Source: Bacteroides pyogenes (GTDB lineage: Bacteria; Bacteroidota; Bacteroidia; Bacteroidales; Bacteroidaceae). Taken from it: DNA of 64,000 bases. Positions 45,563-54,751 of the stretch are shown here, piece by piece. How positions within the stretch are numbered: the first letter of the stretch is position 1; each line of letters starts with the position of its first letter. The notes under the pieces are model-generated. The model was not told where the DNA came from. It did no database searches and saw nothing but the letters and a program-made list of their open reading frames with translations. The position numbers and the translations under genes were made by a program. The stretch is taken from positions 62,001 through 126,000 of the forward strand of contig NZ_JACIDI010000010.1 in assembly GCF_014196225.1 (NCBI RefSeq), given 5' to 3'.

Positions 45563-45570
45563 CAAAGATA
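45563..45570 (-). promoter_or_regulatory. -7 element of the NlpE-like gene
   Basis: TATCTTTG on the minus strand is a full match, about 30 bases upstream of the ATG at 45532. No -33 TTTG at the usual distance. Confidence 0.5.
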
Positions 45571-45649
45571 ACAAATAATAGGCAACCCTTGTTGATAAAA
45601 ACGTCAAATTATCTAAAATCTGTATAACAAATAAGCTGCAAACCCTTGA

Positions 45650-46717
45650 CTACAAAGCCTCATACGATTCTTTCCGGGAAAAAGAATCACTATTTTCCTC
45701 TAAGTCGAAATATGCCGTAACCAACGACAGCAGCCCTTCAATATCGGAAGCCCTGCGCGCTTCTCCACGGGGATAATGCAACACATATCCGTCGGTCTGA
45801 AGGTTTCCCGTTTCGATGTAAGCGGAAGATTCCACTTCACGTCCGGCAAGAATTCCGTTGCGCTGCAAGGCTTTCCGCACCATCGCATATTTTTGTCCGT
45901 ATCCCACAAGATGCATTTTCCCGGAATATTCGTTATCGATACGGAAAAGGCCTGTATTCCGGTCGAACAAAATACCTTTGCGGGAAAAGAAATTACTCAA
46001 TGTCCCGTTCAGCGAAAGGTCTTCGGGAGTTCCCACCTTTACACCGCTCTCTTTGTCCATCATCCAAACTTTATCCGCTATCTGCAAAGCAAGTTCCAGA
46101 TCGTGTGTGCTCATAAAAATCGTCTTGCCCGTTTCGCGCGACAGCCGATGAAGCAACTGCATCATCTCCACCTTGCTTGGAAAATCGAGAAAAGCCGTCG
46201 GCTCATCGAGAAAGATGACCGGAGTTTCCTGAGCCAGCGCTTTGGCAATCATCACCTTCTGTTTCTCACCGTCGCTCAGCGTATGCATCATCCGATAGGT
46301 CAAAGCCTCGATTCCCACACCGGCAATGGCAGCGGCCACAATCTCCTTATCGCCTTTTTTCAGCGTTCCCCAAAAGCCAGTGTACGGACTCCGTCCCAAA
46401 GCCACCATCTCTTCAACCGTCATATTGCGCAAATCGCACTTTTCGGTAAGCACCACACTGATCACTTTTGCCATCTCTTCGTCCGAATACTCCCCGATTT
46501 TCTTTCCCATAATCTCAATGTCTCCCGACAGTTTAGGGAGAAAACCCGATAACGTATGCAGCAGCGTAGACTTTCCCGCCCCGTTGGCCCCCAACAGGCA
46601 AGTCAGTTCTCCACGCTCGATAACGGCGTCGATGTTTCGGGCAACCACGTGAGTCCGGTGTTTTCCCACATAGCCGGTGCTCAACTTCCTGATGACAATT
46701 GTTTCATTTCCCTGCAT
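45650..46717 (-). CDS. btuD: ABC transporter ATPase (BtuD/FecE type)
   Basis: The 355-residue ATPase has Walker A GANGAGKST (43-51), signature LSDGEKQK (147-154), Walker B VIFLDEP (167-173) and switch histidine STHD. The canonical domain ends near 250. About 100 extra residues follow (KMHLVGYGQKYAMVRKALQRNG onward), a C-terminal extension seen in Bacteroidetes members but not in E. coli BtuD (249 residues). It is the last of three importer genes (binding protein, permease, ATPase). Cobalamin is favoured by the neighbouring B12 locus, but iron-siderophore or haem remains possible. Confidence 0.88.
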   Translation of the reverse strand: MQGNETIVIRKLSTGYVGKHRTHVVARNIDAVIERGELTCLLGANGAGKSTLLHTLSGFLPKLSGDIEIMGKKIGEYSDEEMAKVISVVLTEKCDLRNMTVEEMVALGRSPYTGFWGTLKKGDKEIVAAAIAGVGIEALTYRMMHTLSDGEKQKVMIAKALAQETPVIFLDEPTAFLDFPSKVEMMQLLHRLSRETGKTIFMSTHDLELALQIADKVWMMDKESGVKVGTPEDLSLNGTLSNFFSRKGILFDRNTGLFRIDNEYSGKMHLVGYGQKYAMVRKALQRNGILAGREVESSAYIETGNLQTDGYVLHYPRGEARRASDIEGLLSLVTAYFDLEENSDSFSRKESYEAL

Positions 46718-46744
46718 ATCTTGATTCGTCTATTTAAACACTCT

Positions 46745-47785
46745 TTATTCATTGATTTCTCCCTTATGACGGCGGAATAGTACCGACACCACCACCGGCG
46801 CGCCGACAAGAGCCGTCACGGAGTTTACGGGCAACGCCCCCTCGAAGCCCGGCATACGCGCAATCAGGTTGCACAAAAGCGCCATTGCCGCACCTACCAG
46901 CAACGAAGCGGGCATCAGGATACGGTGGTCGGAAGTGCGGAACAACGTGCGGCAAAGGTGAGGAACAGCCAGACCGAGAAAGATAATCGGGCCGCAATAA
47001 GCGGTAACGATAGCCACCAACGCTCCCGAACATGAGATAACCAACAGACGGGCACGCTTGATGTTCAGTCCGAGGCTTCGGGCATAGCTGTCGCCCAACA
47101 GCAATAAGTTCAGTGTCTTTATCAAAAGAAAAGAGAGCGGCAGCAACACCGCCATCGTGATTACGAACGGGAAAAGCTGTCCTCCGGAAATACGGGCAAA
47201 ACTCCCCAGCCCCCAGATCACATAAGCCCGTATATCCTCCTCGACACTGAAATACTTCAGTACCCCGATCACCGCATTCGCCACATAGCCTATCATCACT
47301 CCGATGATAAGCAGCGTGACATTTCCTTTCACCTTCTGCGAAGCAAAAGCGATAAGCGCCATGATAGCCAATGCTCCGGCGATGGCGGCAATGGTCAGCG
47401 CCAATTCGCCTATCAGTCCCAGCCGGCTCAAAGCAACCCCTCCCAAGCTGCCGGAAAGCAGCACCACAAACGCCACACCCATGCTGGCGCCGGAGCTGAT
47501 GCCCAGAACGGAAGGACCTGCCAACGGATTCTTAAAAACCGTTTGCATCTGCAATCCGCTCACGGAAAGCCCGGCTCCCGCCACCAATGCCGTAATGGCC
47601 TGCGGCATCCTCGACTTCCGGATAATATTCGACCAGATCAGATTCGATTCGTCTCCCAACAAGCAAATATCCCATACCGAGCGGAACGGAATAGAGACCG
47701 AGCCTAATACCAGATTCAAGAAGAAGAGGAACAAAATCACCGCCGCCAACAACAGCATCAACAGCCATACGGGAGTCTTTCTCAT
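46745..47785 (-). CDS. btuC: ABC transporter permease (BtuC/FecCD family)
   Basis: The 346-residue protein has about ten membrane segments and the FecCD signatures: RMPQAITALVAGAGLSVSGLQMQTVFKNPLAGPSVLGISSGAS near the N-terminus and FLGLAVPHLCRTLFRTSDHRILMPAS near the coupling helix. It forms the inner-membrane channel of a type II importer. It starts 11 bases after the binding-protein gene and ends 27 bases before the ATPase gene, so the three are one operon. Substrate as discussed for the ATPase. Confidence 0.92.
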   Translation of the reverse strand: MRKTPVWLLMLLLAAVILFLFFLNLVLGSVSIPFRSVWDICLLGDESNLIWSNIIRKSRMPQAITALVAGAGLSVSGLQMQTVFKNPLAGPSVLGISSGASMGVAFVVLLSGSLGGVALSRLGLIGELALTIAAIAGALAIMALIAFASQKVKGNVTLLIIGVMIGYVANAVIGVLKYFSVEEDIRAYVIWGLGSFARISGGQLFPFVITMAVLLPLSFLLIKTLNLLLLGDSYARSLGLNIKRARLLVISCSGALVAIVTAYCGPIIFLGLAVPHLCRTLFRTSDHRILMPASLLVGAAMALLCNLIARMPGFEGALPVNSVTALVGAPVVVSVLFRRHKGEINE

Positions 47786-47795
47786 GCTTTCTTTA

Positions 47796-48986
47796 TTATT
47801 TTAGCAATTCGTAATACACAGGAGAATAGTCCGGCAAAAGCTCCGGATGAAACACTTTGATAAAATCCTTCAGCAGCACTTCGGGATGTGTGGGAGCTTC
47901 TTCGTAATAAGGTCTTTCTTTCAGGTTGCAATAGATTACCCCCTTTTTCTTAAAAGCTTGGAAGTCGGCATAGCGAGCGTCTTCTCCCTTCAGGGCATCG
48001 TACGTAAATGTTCCGTTATAGCTGTTCAGAATACGCCAGTAGTCGGCATTTGCCGCACTGCTGTATACGGTTTCGAAATCGAATGTCACCCCTCCTGTAT
48101 TCGGGTCGTCTTTCAGGAAATAATCGGCTCCCGCATCACGGAAAAGCTGAGCCAGAAAATTCCGTCCGCCTACGGCATACCAGTTGCCTCCACGCAGTTC
48201 GCCGCTAAAGACGACCGGTTTCCGCTCTACCCTTTCGGCAAGCGATTTCAGGCGATTGTATTCCGCCTGGATAGAGTCGAAAAGAAGATTAGCCTTTTGC
48301 TCTTCGCCGATGAGCAGTCCTATGAATTTAATCCACTCCGCCTGCCCCAAAGGAGAATTTTCCTTATATCCGAGATGGGGAATGAGCGGAATGCCTACCT
48401 CTTTCAACGCATCGTATCCTCCTCGCTTGAAAGGAGAAATCAGAATCAGGTCCGGATTCACTTCCATAATGACCTCGCTGTCAAAATTCCCCTCGATCCC
48501 TATCTGTCGGATTTTCTTTTCTTTCAGCCGGGCTCTGACTTCGTTGTTAAATAAATGGCGGGTGCTTGTAATCCCCACCACATGCTCCAGCGCATCGAGT
48601 TTGATGAAATTGGAAAGCTGGAGGGAAGTCATGCAGATTACATTCCCGACAGGCGTGGGTTGCATGACATAATCGGCAGGCAAATCGGCATTTTTTTTAA
48701 AAGCCTCTCTGTCTCTGACAAAGGCATACCTGTAAACCTCGCCCTTTCCTTTTTCTTTCTGCGGATCCTGAATCGTGACCAGACATCCTCCCTCTACATA
48801 CTCTACACTAAAGCCTTCGGCATATTGGGGAACGATCATTGCAGTCGAATCGAACGCAACAGACGTTCCACCGTTGGCAACCGCCTGTCTTTTCCCTTTC
48901 GAGACACATGAAAAAAGAAGTAATGACAGGCAAACCAGCAGTAACCAAGCTTTGTTTCCCGTACGAATAAGATGATATACATTCAT
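47796..48986 (-). CDS. btuF: ABC transporter substrate-binding lipoprotein (BtuF/FecB type)
   Basis: The 396-residue protein has a lipoprotein signal ending LLLFSC (Cys27). No acidic residues follow, which fits a periplasmic location. The class III binding-protein fold shows as RIVCM-like NVICMTSLQLSNFIKLDALEHVVGI, EVIMEVNPDLILISPFKRGG, and the long backbone helix after LGQAEWIKFIGLLIGEE. It is longer than BtuF (about 245 mature residues), with an extra N-terminal part (about 45-110). It heads the importer operon. No B12 box is seen upstream, so the link to cobalamin is by neighbourhood and family only. Confidence 0.87.
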   Translation of the reverse strand: MNVYHLIRTGNKAWLLLVCLSLLLFSCVSKGKRQAVANGGTSVAFDSTAMIVPQYAEGFSVEYVEGGCLVTIQDPQKEKGKGEVYRYAFVRDREAFKKNADLPADYVMQPTPVGNVICMTSLQLSNFIKLDALEHVVGITSTRHLFNNEVRARLKEKKIRQIGIEGNFDSEVIMEVNPDLILISPFKRGGYDALKEVGIPLIPHLGYKENSPLGQAEWIKFIGLLIGEEQKANLLFDSIQAEYNRLKSLAERVERKPVVFSGELRGGNWYAVGGRNFLAQLFRDAGADYFLKDDPNTGGVTFDFETVYSSAANADYWRILNSYNGTFTYDALKGEDARYADFQAFKKKGVIYCNLKERPYYEEAPTHPEVLLKDFIKVFHPELLPDYSPVYYELLK

Positions 48987-49049
48987 AGCTCTATACCCAA
49001 AAAAGTTACGGATTGCCGGAGTCCGACATCATCCGGTAGACGATGCGGA

Positions 49050-49057
49050 CAAAGATA
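49050..49057 (-). promoter_or_regulatory. -7 element of the importer operon
   Basis: TATCTTTG on the minus strand, about 65 bases upstream of the binding-protein ATG. No clear -33. Confidence 0.5.
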
Positions 49058-49195
49058 CATTTTTTTCGTGTTTTTTCATCAATCTGTTCCGCTTATCGAA
49101 TAAAATCGTAAAACAAGATTGCCTGAAGAGTAAAGCAAACGACATCCGCCGCACAAAAATGAAAGGGCAATACAATATATATAAGAAAAGTTTCG

Positions 49196-49203
49196 TATTT
49201 TTG
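49196..49203 (+). promoter_or_regulatory. -7 element of lysS
   Basis: TATTTTTG, 28 bases upstream of the lysS ATG at 49232. No clear -33. Confidence 0.5.
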
Positions 49204-49231
49204 CCGGATAATAGAGTTAATACATAACAAG

Positions 49232-50959
49232 ATGAATATATTAGAACTAAGTGAACAGGAAATCATCCGGCGTAACAGCCTGAATGAACTCCGCTCCATG
49301 GGCATCGACCCCTATCCCGCCGCAGAGTATGTAACCAACGCTTTCTCCACAGATATAAAAGCCGAATTTAAAGACGACGACGAACCCCGCCAGGTATCCA
49401 TAGCCGGACGTATCATGAGCCGCCGCATCATGGGAAAGGCCTCGTTCATCGAGCTTCAAGATTCCAAAGGCCGCATTCAGGTGTATATCACCCGCGACGA
49501 CATTTGTCCGGAAGAAAACAAAGAGCTGTACAATACCGTGTTCAAACGCCTGCTCGACTTGGGCGATTTCATCGGTATCGAAGGTTTCGTATTCCGCACG
49601 CAGATGGGCGAAATCAGTGTTCATGCACAAAAACTTACCGTATTGGCCAAATCGATCAAACCGCTGCCGAGCGTAAAATACAAAGACGGTGTGGCATACG
49701 ACTCTTTCGAAGATCCTGAACTCCGTTACCGCCAGCGTTATGTCGACCTGGCCGTGAACGAAGGCATCAAAGATATATTTGTCAAACGTACCAAAGTGTA
49801 CAACTCCATGCGCGAGTATTTCAACTCGAAAGGTTATCTCGAAGTGGAAACACCGGTTTTGCAACCGATTCCCGGCGGAGCGGCGGCACGCCCGTTCACT
49901 ACGCACCACAATGCATTGGATATTCCGCTCTATCTGCGTATCGCCAACGAGTTGTACCTCAAGCGTCTCATCGTAGGCGGATTCGAAGGTGTATACGAAT
50001 TCTCCAAGAACTTCCGCAACGAAGGAATGGACCGTACGCACAACCCTGAGTTTACGGCGATGGAGGTGTATGTGGCCTACAAAGACTACAACTGGATGAT
50101 GGAATTTACCGAAAACATGGTGGATAAGATTTGCATGGACGTAAACGGAACGCACGAAGTAAAGGTGGGCGACAACATCATCAACTTCAAAGCTCCTTAC
50201 AAGCGTGTAACGATGCTCGACTCCATCAAGGAGTTTACCGGCTACGACCTGGCAGGGAAAAGCGAAGAAGAGATTCGCGAGATCTGCAAGAAGCTGAACC
50301 TCGAAACAGACGAAACAATGGGTAAAGGCAAACTGATCGACGAGATATTCGGCGAGTTTTGTGAAGGCAACTACATACAGCCGACATTCATCACCGACTA
50401 TCCGGTAGAGATGTCGCCGCTGACCAAGCGCCACCGCAGCAATCCCGAACTGACTGAACGTTTCGAACTGATGGTAAACGGCAAGGAATTGGCAAACGCA
50501 TACTCGGAACTGAACGACCCGATCGACCAGTTGGAACGTTTCCAAGACCAGCTTCGCCTGAGCGAAAAGGGAGACGACGAAGCCATGTTCATCGATATGG
50601 ACTTTGTACGTGCGCTGGAATACGGAATGCCGCCCACTTCGGGCATGGGCATCGGCATGGACCGTCTGGTGATGCTGATGACGGGACAAACAGCCATTCA
50701 GGAAGTATTGTTCTTCCCGCAGATGCGTCCGGAGAGGGTGGTGAAAAAAGATGCAGCCGCCAAGTATATGGAACTGGGCATTCCGGAAGCGTGGGTTCCT
50801 GTGATTCAGAAAGCAGGATACAACCTCGTGGAAGACATGAAAGATGTGAACCCGCAGAAATTGCATCAGGATATTTGCGGAATCAATAAAAAGTACAAAT
50901 TGGAATTAGCTGCCCCAAGCGTGAACGACGTGACCGAATGGGTAGGAAAAATCAATTAA
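49232..50959 (+). CDS. lysS: Lysyl-tRNA synthetase, class II
   Basis: The 575-residue enzyme has the N-terminal OB-fold anticodon-binding domain ([23 protein letters not shown], about 55-150). Class II motif 1 lies near [27 protein letters not shown], motif 2 at [20 protein letters not shown], and motif 3 at [15 protein letters not shown]. About 70 residues extend past motif 3, a C-terminal tail ([24 protein letters not shown]) absent from E. coli LysS (505) and common in Bacteroidales. gpsA follows 47 bases later in the same direction. Confidence 0.97.
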   Translation: MNILELSEQEIIRRNSLNELRSMGIDPYPAAEYVTNAFSTDIKAEFKDDDEPRQVSIAGRIMSRRIMGKASFIELQDSKGRIQVYITRDDICPEENKELYNTVFKRLLDLGDFIGIEGFVFRTQMGEISVHAQKLTVLAKSIKPLPSVKYKDGVAYDSFEDPELRYRQRYVDLAVNEGIKDIFVKRTKVYNSMREYFNSKGYLEVETPVLQPIPGGAAARPFTTHHNALDIPLYLRIANELYLKRLIVGGFEGVYEFSKNFRNEGMDRTHNPEFTAMEVYVAYKDYNWMMEFTENMVDKICMDVNGTHEVKVGDNIINFKAPYKRVTMLDSIKEFTGYDLAGKSEEEIREICKKLNLETDETMGKGKLIDEIFGEFCEGNYIQPTFITDYPVEMSPLTKRHRSNPELTERFELMVNGKELANAYSELNDPIDQLERFQDQLRLSEKGDDEAMFIDMDFVRALEYGMPPTSGMGIGMDRLVMLMTGQTAIQEVLFFPQMRPERVVKKDAAAKYMELGIPEAWVPVIQKAGYNLVEDMKDVNPQKLHQDICGINKKYKLELAAPSVNDVTEWVGKIN

Positions 50960-51006
50960 TATCATAAGAGAGTTAGAAGATAACTCTTTACTTATTTAGT
51001 TAGTTT

Positions 51007-52002
51007 ATGAAATTACCCGGTAAGATAGCGATAATGGGCGGCGGAAGTTGGGCTACGGCCATCGCGAAGATGTGTCTGGCACAATCCGATTCGATAAGCT
51101 GGTACATGAGGCGTGACGACCGCATCGCCGAGTTCAAGCGGCTGGGACACAACCCTGCCTACCTGACAGGCGTGAAATTCGACACGAAGCGCATCGCGTT
51201 CAGCTCCAACATCAACGAGATTGTGAAAGAATCGGATACGTTGATTTTCGTTACCCCCTCTCCTTATCTGAAAGCTCACTTGAAGAAACTGAGAACAAAG
51301 ATCAGGGACAAGTTTATCATCACCGCTATCAAAGGAATCGTACCCGACGACAATATCATCGTATCGGAATACTTCACGAAAGAGTATGGCGTGCCGCCGG
51401 AAAACATCGCCGTACTGGCAGGCCCTTGCCATGCCGAAGAAGTAGCGTTGGAACGCTTGTCGTACCTCACCGTCGCCTGTCCGGATAAGAACAAAGCGCG
51501 CGTTTTTGCCCAGCGACTGGGAAGCAGCTTCATCAAAACGTCTGTAAGCGACGACGTATGCGGCATCGAATACAGTTCGGTGCTGAAAAACGTATATGCC
51601 ATCGCGGCGGGCATTTGCAGCGGGCTGAAGTACGGCGACAACTTTCAGGCAGTGCTTATCTCGAACGCCATACAAGAGATGAACCGGTTCCTCAATACGG
51701 TACATCCGCTGAACAGAAACGTGAATGAGTCCGTTTACTTAGGAGACCTGCTGGTGACGGGGTATTCCAACTTCAGCCGCAACCGCACGTTCGGAACGAT
51801 GATCGGAAAGGGGTATTCGGTGAAAAGCGCCCAAATCGAGATGGAGATGATAGCCGAAGGATATTACGGAACAAAATGTATCAAAGAGATCAACAAACAT
51901 TATCATGTGAACATGCCGATACTCGATGCGGTATACAACATCTTATACGAACGCATCTCACCCATGATCGAGATCAAATTGCTGACCGACTCGTTCAGAT
52001 AA
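51007..52002 (+). CDS. gpsA: Glycerol-3-phosphate dehydrogenase [NAD(P)+]
   Basis: The 331-residue cytoplasmic enzyme reduces dihydroxyacetone phosphate to sn-glycerol-3-phosphate for phospholipids. The nucleotide-binding loop is IMGGGSWATAIAKM. The substrate region contains AGPCHAEEVALER, and the catalytic lysine is in SSVLKNVYAIAAGI. The usual C-terminal half follows. Length is normal. It lies between lysS and pgi, probably one transcript (47- and 36-base gaps). Confidence 0.96.
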   Translation: MKLPGKIAIMGGGSWATAIAKMCLAQSDSISWYMRRDDRIAEFKRLGHNPAYLTGVKFDTKRIAFSSNINEIVKESDTLIFVTPSPYLKAHLKKLRTKIRDKFIITAIKGIVPDDNIIVSEYFTKEYGVPPENIAVLAGPCHAEEVALERLSYLTVACPDKNKARVFAQRLGSSFIKTSVSDDVCGIEYSSVLKNVYAIAAGICSGLKYGDNFQAVLISNAIQEMNRFLNTVHPLNRNVNESVYLGDLLVTGYSNFSRNRTFGTMIGKGYSVKSAQIEMEMIAEGYYGTKCIKEINKHYHVNMPILDAVYNILYERISPMIEIKLLTDSFR

Positions 52003-52038
52003 AACTTATACATTTGTCAACTTAAACATTATATAGAT

Positions 52039-53376
52039 ATGATTAGCTTGAACATTGAAAAGACTTTTGGATTTATCTCCAAAGAGAAAGTTTCTGCCTA
52101 CGAGAGCGAGGTAAAAGCTGCACAAAGAATGTTAGAAGACGGAACCGGAAAAGGAAACGACTTCTTGGGATGGCTGCATCTGCCTTCTTCTATCGGCAAA
52201 GCACATTTGGCCGACTTGAAAGCTACAGCGAAAGTGCTGAGAGAAAATTGCGAAGTAGTTGTAGTAGCGGGTATCGGCGGAAGCTATCTGGGCGCTCGCG
52301 CCGTAATCGAAGCGCTGTCGAACAGCTTCGTCTGGTTGCAGGAAAAGAAAGAAAATCCGGTCATCATCTACGCCGGACATAACATCAGCGAAGACTATCT
52401 GTACGAACTTACCGAATATCTGAAAGACAAGAAGTTCGGTGTAATCAATATCTCCAAATCGGGAACAACTACCGAAACCGCCCTTGCTTTCCGCCTGCTG
52501 AAAAAGCAATGCGAAGACCAGCGGGGCAAAGAAACGGCGAAGAAGGTCATCGTTGCCGTTACGGATGCCAAGAAAGGCGCGGCACGCGTCACGGCAGATA
52601 AAGAAGGATACAAGACGTTCGTTATCCCCGACAATGTTGGCGGACGTTTCTCTGTGCTTACTCCGGTAGGTTTGCTGCCCATCGCGGTAGCCGGATTCGA
52701 CATCGAGCAACTGGTTGCCGGCGCTGCCAATATGGAGAAAGCATGCGGAGCGGATGTTCCGTTCGCAGAAAACCCCGCAGCGGTTTATGCCGCCACACGC
52801 AACGAGCTGTATAAAAACGGAAAGAAAATCGAGATTCTCGTGAACTTCTGCCCCAAACTGCATTACGTGAGCGAATGGTGGAAACAGCTTTACGGAGAAT
52901 CGGAAGGGAAAGAGAACAAAGGAATTTTCCCCGCATCGGTTGACTTCTCCACCGACCTGCACTCTATGGGACAATGGATTCAGGAAGGCGAACGTTCGAT
53001 CTTCGAAACTGTGATTTCGGTAGATAAAGTAAACCATAAACTGGCAGTGCCTTCGGACGAAGCCAATCTCGACGGACTGAACTTCCTTGCCGGAAAACGG
53101 GTGGACGAAGTGAACAAGATGGCGGAGCTGGGCACTCAGTTGGCTCATGTAGACGGCGGTGTACCCAATATGCGCATCGTTCTTCCCGAACTGAGCGAAT
53201 ATAACATCGGCGGGCTGCTTTATTTCTTCGAAAAAGCATGCGGCATCAGCGGTTACCTGCTGGGTGTGAACCCGTTCAACCAGCCGGGTGTGGAGGCGTA
53301 CAAGAAGAATATGTTCGCCTTGCTGAACAAGCCGGGATACGAAGAGGAATCGAAGGCGATTCAGGCGCGACTGTAA
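52039..53376 (+). CDS. pgi: Glucose-6-phosphate isomerase
   Basis: The 445-residue enzyme interconverts glucose-6-phosphate and fructose-6-phosphate. It is the short bacterial form (Bacillus type, about 450 residues) rather than the 550-residue E. coli form. Landmarks are [37 protein letters not shown] (phosphate-binding SIS motif), [29 protein letters not shown] and the C-terminal [21 protein letters not shown] with the catalytic Lys. It is the last gene of the lysS-gpsA-pgi run. Confidence 0.97.
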   Translation: MISLNIEKTFGFISKEKVSAYESEVKAAQRMLEDGTGKGNDFLGWLHLPSSIGKAHLADLKATAKVLRENCEVVVVAGIGGSYLGARAVIEALSNSFVWLQEKKENPVIIYAGHNISEDYLYELTEYLKDKKFGVINISKSGTTTETALAFRLLKKQCEDQRGKETAKKVIVAVTDAKKGAARVTADKEGYKTFVIPDNVGGRFSVLTPVGLLPIAVAGFDIEQLVAGAANMEKACGADVPFAENPAAVYAATRNELYKNGKKIEILVNFCPKLHYVSEWWKQLYGESEGKENKGIFPASVDFSTDLHSMGQWIQEGERSIFETVISVDKVNHKLAVPSDEANLDGLNFLAGKRVDEVNKMAELGTQLAHVDGGVPNMRIVLPELSEYNIGGLLYFFEKACGISGYLLGVNPFNQPGVEAYKKNMFALLNKPGYEEESKAIQARL

Positions 53377-53680
53377 TCAGCTCCCGGACGCTCTTCTGCA
53401 AGAAGACTGCCGCAGCAAACGCAAAGCCGTTCATCGCTGTACGGCAGACTTGCCGAGTATGCGCCGAAACCGTTCGGCAGGCTGACTATCAGGCGGCTTA
53501 TGTAGCATAAGGTTTGTCCTTGCTTCCCGAATTACAGCGGAATATTCGAAGGTGATTAGCAGGTGTTTCTCCGGGAATCACGTTTCCGGTTCAGAAAGCG
53601 GAGGTTGGTTCCAATCTGAAAGCAAATACCATTCCCACCGACCTTCTCAATGAGCAGAAACACCGACAGTAACTCAACTC

Positions 53681-53736
53681 AAAAGGACGTACCGTTTCCA
53701 TCTGTAGAAACAGAAGTGGAAACGGTACGTCCTTTT
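53681..53736. terminator. Long hairpin between pgi and the lipoprotein gene
   Basis: A perfect 20-bp stem joins 53681-53700 and 53717-53736 (AAAAGGACGTACCG and its complement). The inner TCTGT/ACAGA forms a nested stem. It has four A/T at each end, so it can act in both directions. It is about 300 bases after the pgi stop; 53377-53680 holds nothing I can name. Confidence 0.8.
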
Positions 53737-53807
53737 ATCATTACCCTATCCCGTACACTTTCAAAGAGCTTCGCACCGGTGCGGTACGCCGACACTGCGG
53801 CCGTTTT

Positions 53808-54002
53808 GCAGCATTCCGGCAGAACGTATGCCCCGACAGTCTCATGCGAGCCGGACTGTTACCAAATGCTTTGCTGCATTAAAGCAGAGCATATGCCACG
53901 ACAATTCCATGCGAACCGGACTGTTGCCAAATACTTGGCTGCATTAAAGCAGAGCATATGCCCCGACAGTTCCATGCGAGCCAAACTGTTGCCAAATCCT
54001 TT
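53808..54002. repeat. Three tandem 65-bp repeats
   Basis: Units are 53808-53872, 53873-53937 and 53938-54002, each exactly 65 bp. They are followed by a partial unit (54003 to about 54020), and a decayed copy may lie upstream. Units 2 and 3 differ at only a few positions; unit 1 is more diverged at its start. Each contains two inverted repeats (GCTGC/GCAG-type and ACAGTT/AACTGT-type). Because 65 is not a multiple of three, no one reading frame repeats. The array lies between converging pgi and lipoprotein genes. Confidence 0.9.
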
Positions 54003-54073
54003 ACAGCATTCCGGCAGAGCGTCCGGCAGACGTTCCCCAATCTTTTGTGAAGTCTTACGGAAAGAAAACACCC

Positions 54074-54559
54074 TTATTCTTCCGCTTTTGTTTTCAAGCC
54101 GAGCACTTCCTTCGTCCCTTCGCAGTCGGCTTTCGAAGAAAGATAGAAAAATAATTTCACATCGCCTTCCTCATCCACTTTCTTGATGGTAGCCTGAACC
54201 GAAACGGTGGTATGCGTCACTCCGTCTATAAAACGCAATTGTCCTTTTTCCTCATCGGTCAGTTCGCCTGTGACAGAGACCTCCCTTTCCTTATAATGCA
54301 ATACGGTATTCACTTCATCGTCGCTCTGCAACATAAAAGTCTTGAGCTCGGCCCCATTCCCGTCGAGCAAAAGAAGAGCATCGATTTTATCGCCCGCTTT
54401 CAATGCCGGCAGTTCATCCATACAGCCGGAATAGTTCCTCTCTTCAACACCTTTTCCTCTGTCTACACGTACCTTTTCCACCTTAATAATAGGGCTTTTG
54501 TCATTCTGAGAGCAAGCTACCTGAAGCAACAGGAGCAGGAATAATAATAGTTTCTTCAT
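54074..54559 (-). CDS. Lipoprotein of unknown function
   Basis: From ATG at 54559 the protein has 161 residues with lipoprotein signal MKKLLLFLLLLLQVACSQ (Cys16). The frame extends nine codons further, but that would bury the signal. The mature part is acidic and predicted mostly beta (AGDKIDALLLLDGNGAELKTFMLQ, TTVSVQATIKKVDEEGDVKLFFYL), with two cysteines (Gly-Cys-Met and Asp-Cys-Glu). I do not recognise a characterised family; it resembles small Bacteroides lipoprotein DUFs. It has a full consensus promoter and appears monocistronic. Confidence 0.8.
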   Translation of the reverse strand: MKKLLLFLLLLLQVACSQNDKSPIIKVEKVRVDRGKGVEERNYSGCMDELPALKAGDKIDALLLLDGNGAELKTFMLQSDDEVNTVLHYKEREVSVTGELTDEEKGQLRFIDGVTHTTVSVQATIKKVDEEGDVKLFFYLSSKADCEGTKEVLGLKTKAEE

Positions 54560-54583
54560 AAGAGTGCCAAGTTTATAATGTCG

Positions 54584-54614
54584 CAAAAATACATATTATA
54601 TGCAAACCTGCAAA
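54584..54614 (-). promoter_or_regulatory. Promoter of the 54074-54559 lipoprotein
   Basis: TATTTTTG (54584-54591) and TTTG (54611-54614) on the minus strand are 19 bases apart, a full consensus match. Confidence 0.75.
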
Positions 54615-54693
54615 CAATAGGAAACTTATCTGTTAGTTGGCACTCATGATACAATTATCTGTATTTGTTACTTTTTTCCTCATTTTTTATTAC

Positions 54694-54701
54694 TACTTTT
54701 G
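54694..54701 (+). promoter_or_regulatory. -7 element of the 54752 lipoprotein
   Basis: TACTTTTG matches TAnnTTTG about 50 bases upstream of the ATG. TTTG at 54664-54667 is 26 bases away, too far for a normal -33. Confidence 0.45.
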
Positions 54702-54751
54702 TTCATCATTTCCAAACAACAACATTATAAAAATTAAAAACACACCGAGTT

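Noticed and set aside
48987-49231. B12 riboswitch upstream of the BtuFCD-type operon
   Set aside because: No AGTCAGGAAACCTGCC-like box. Only a short CCGGA/TCCGG hairpin and a -7 element are seen.
49247-50866. 539-codon open frame antisense to lysS
   Set aside because: A shadow of lysS. The translation is Val/His/Phe-rich with no recognisable motif.
53650-54186. 178-codon frame through the 65-bp tandem repeats
   Set aside because: Unit length is not a multiple of three, so the frame reads each unit differently. It overlaps the terminator stem and the lipoprotein gene, and the product has no repeat pattern.
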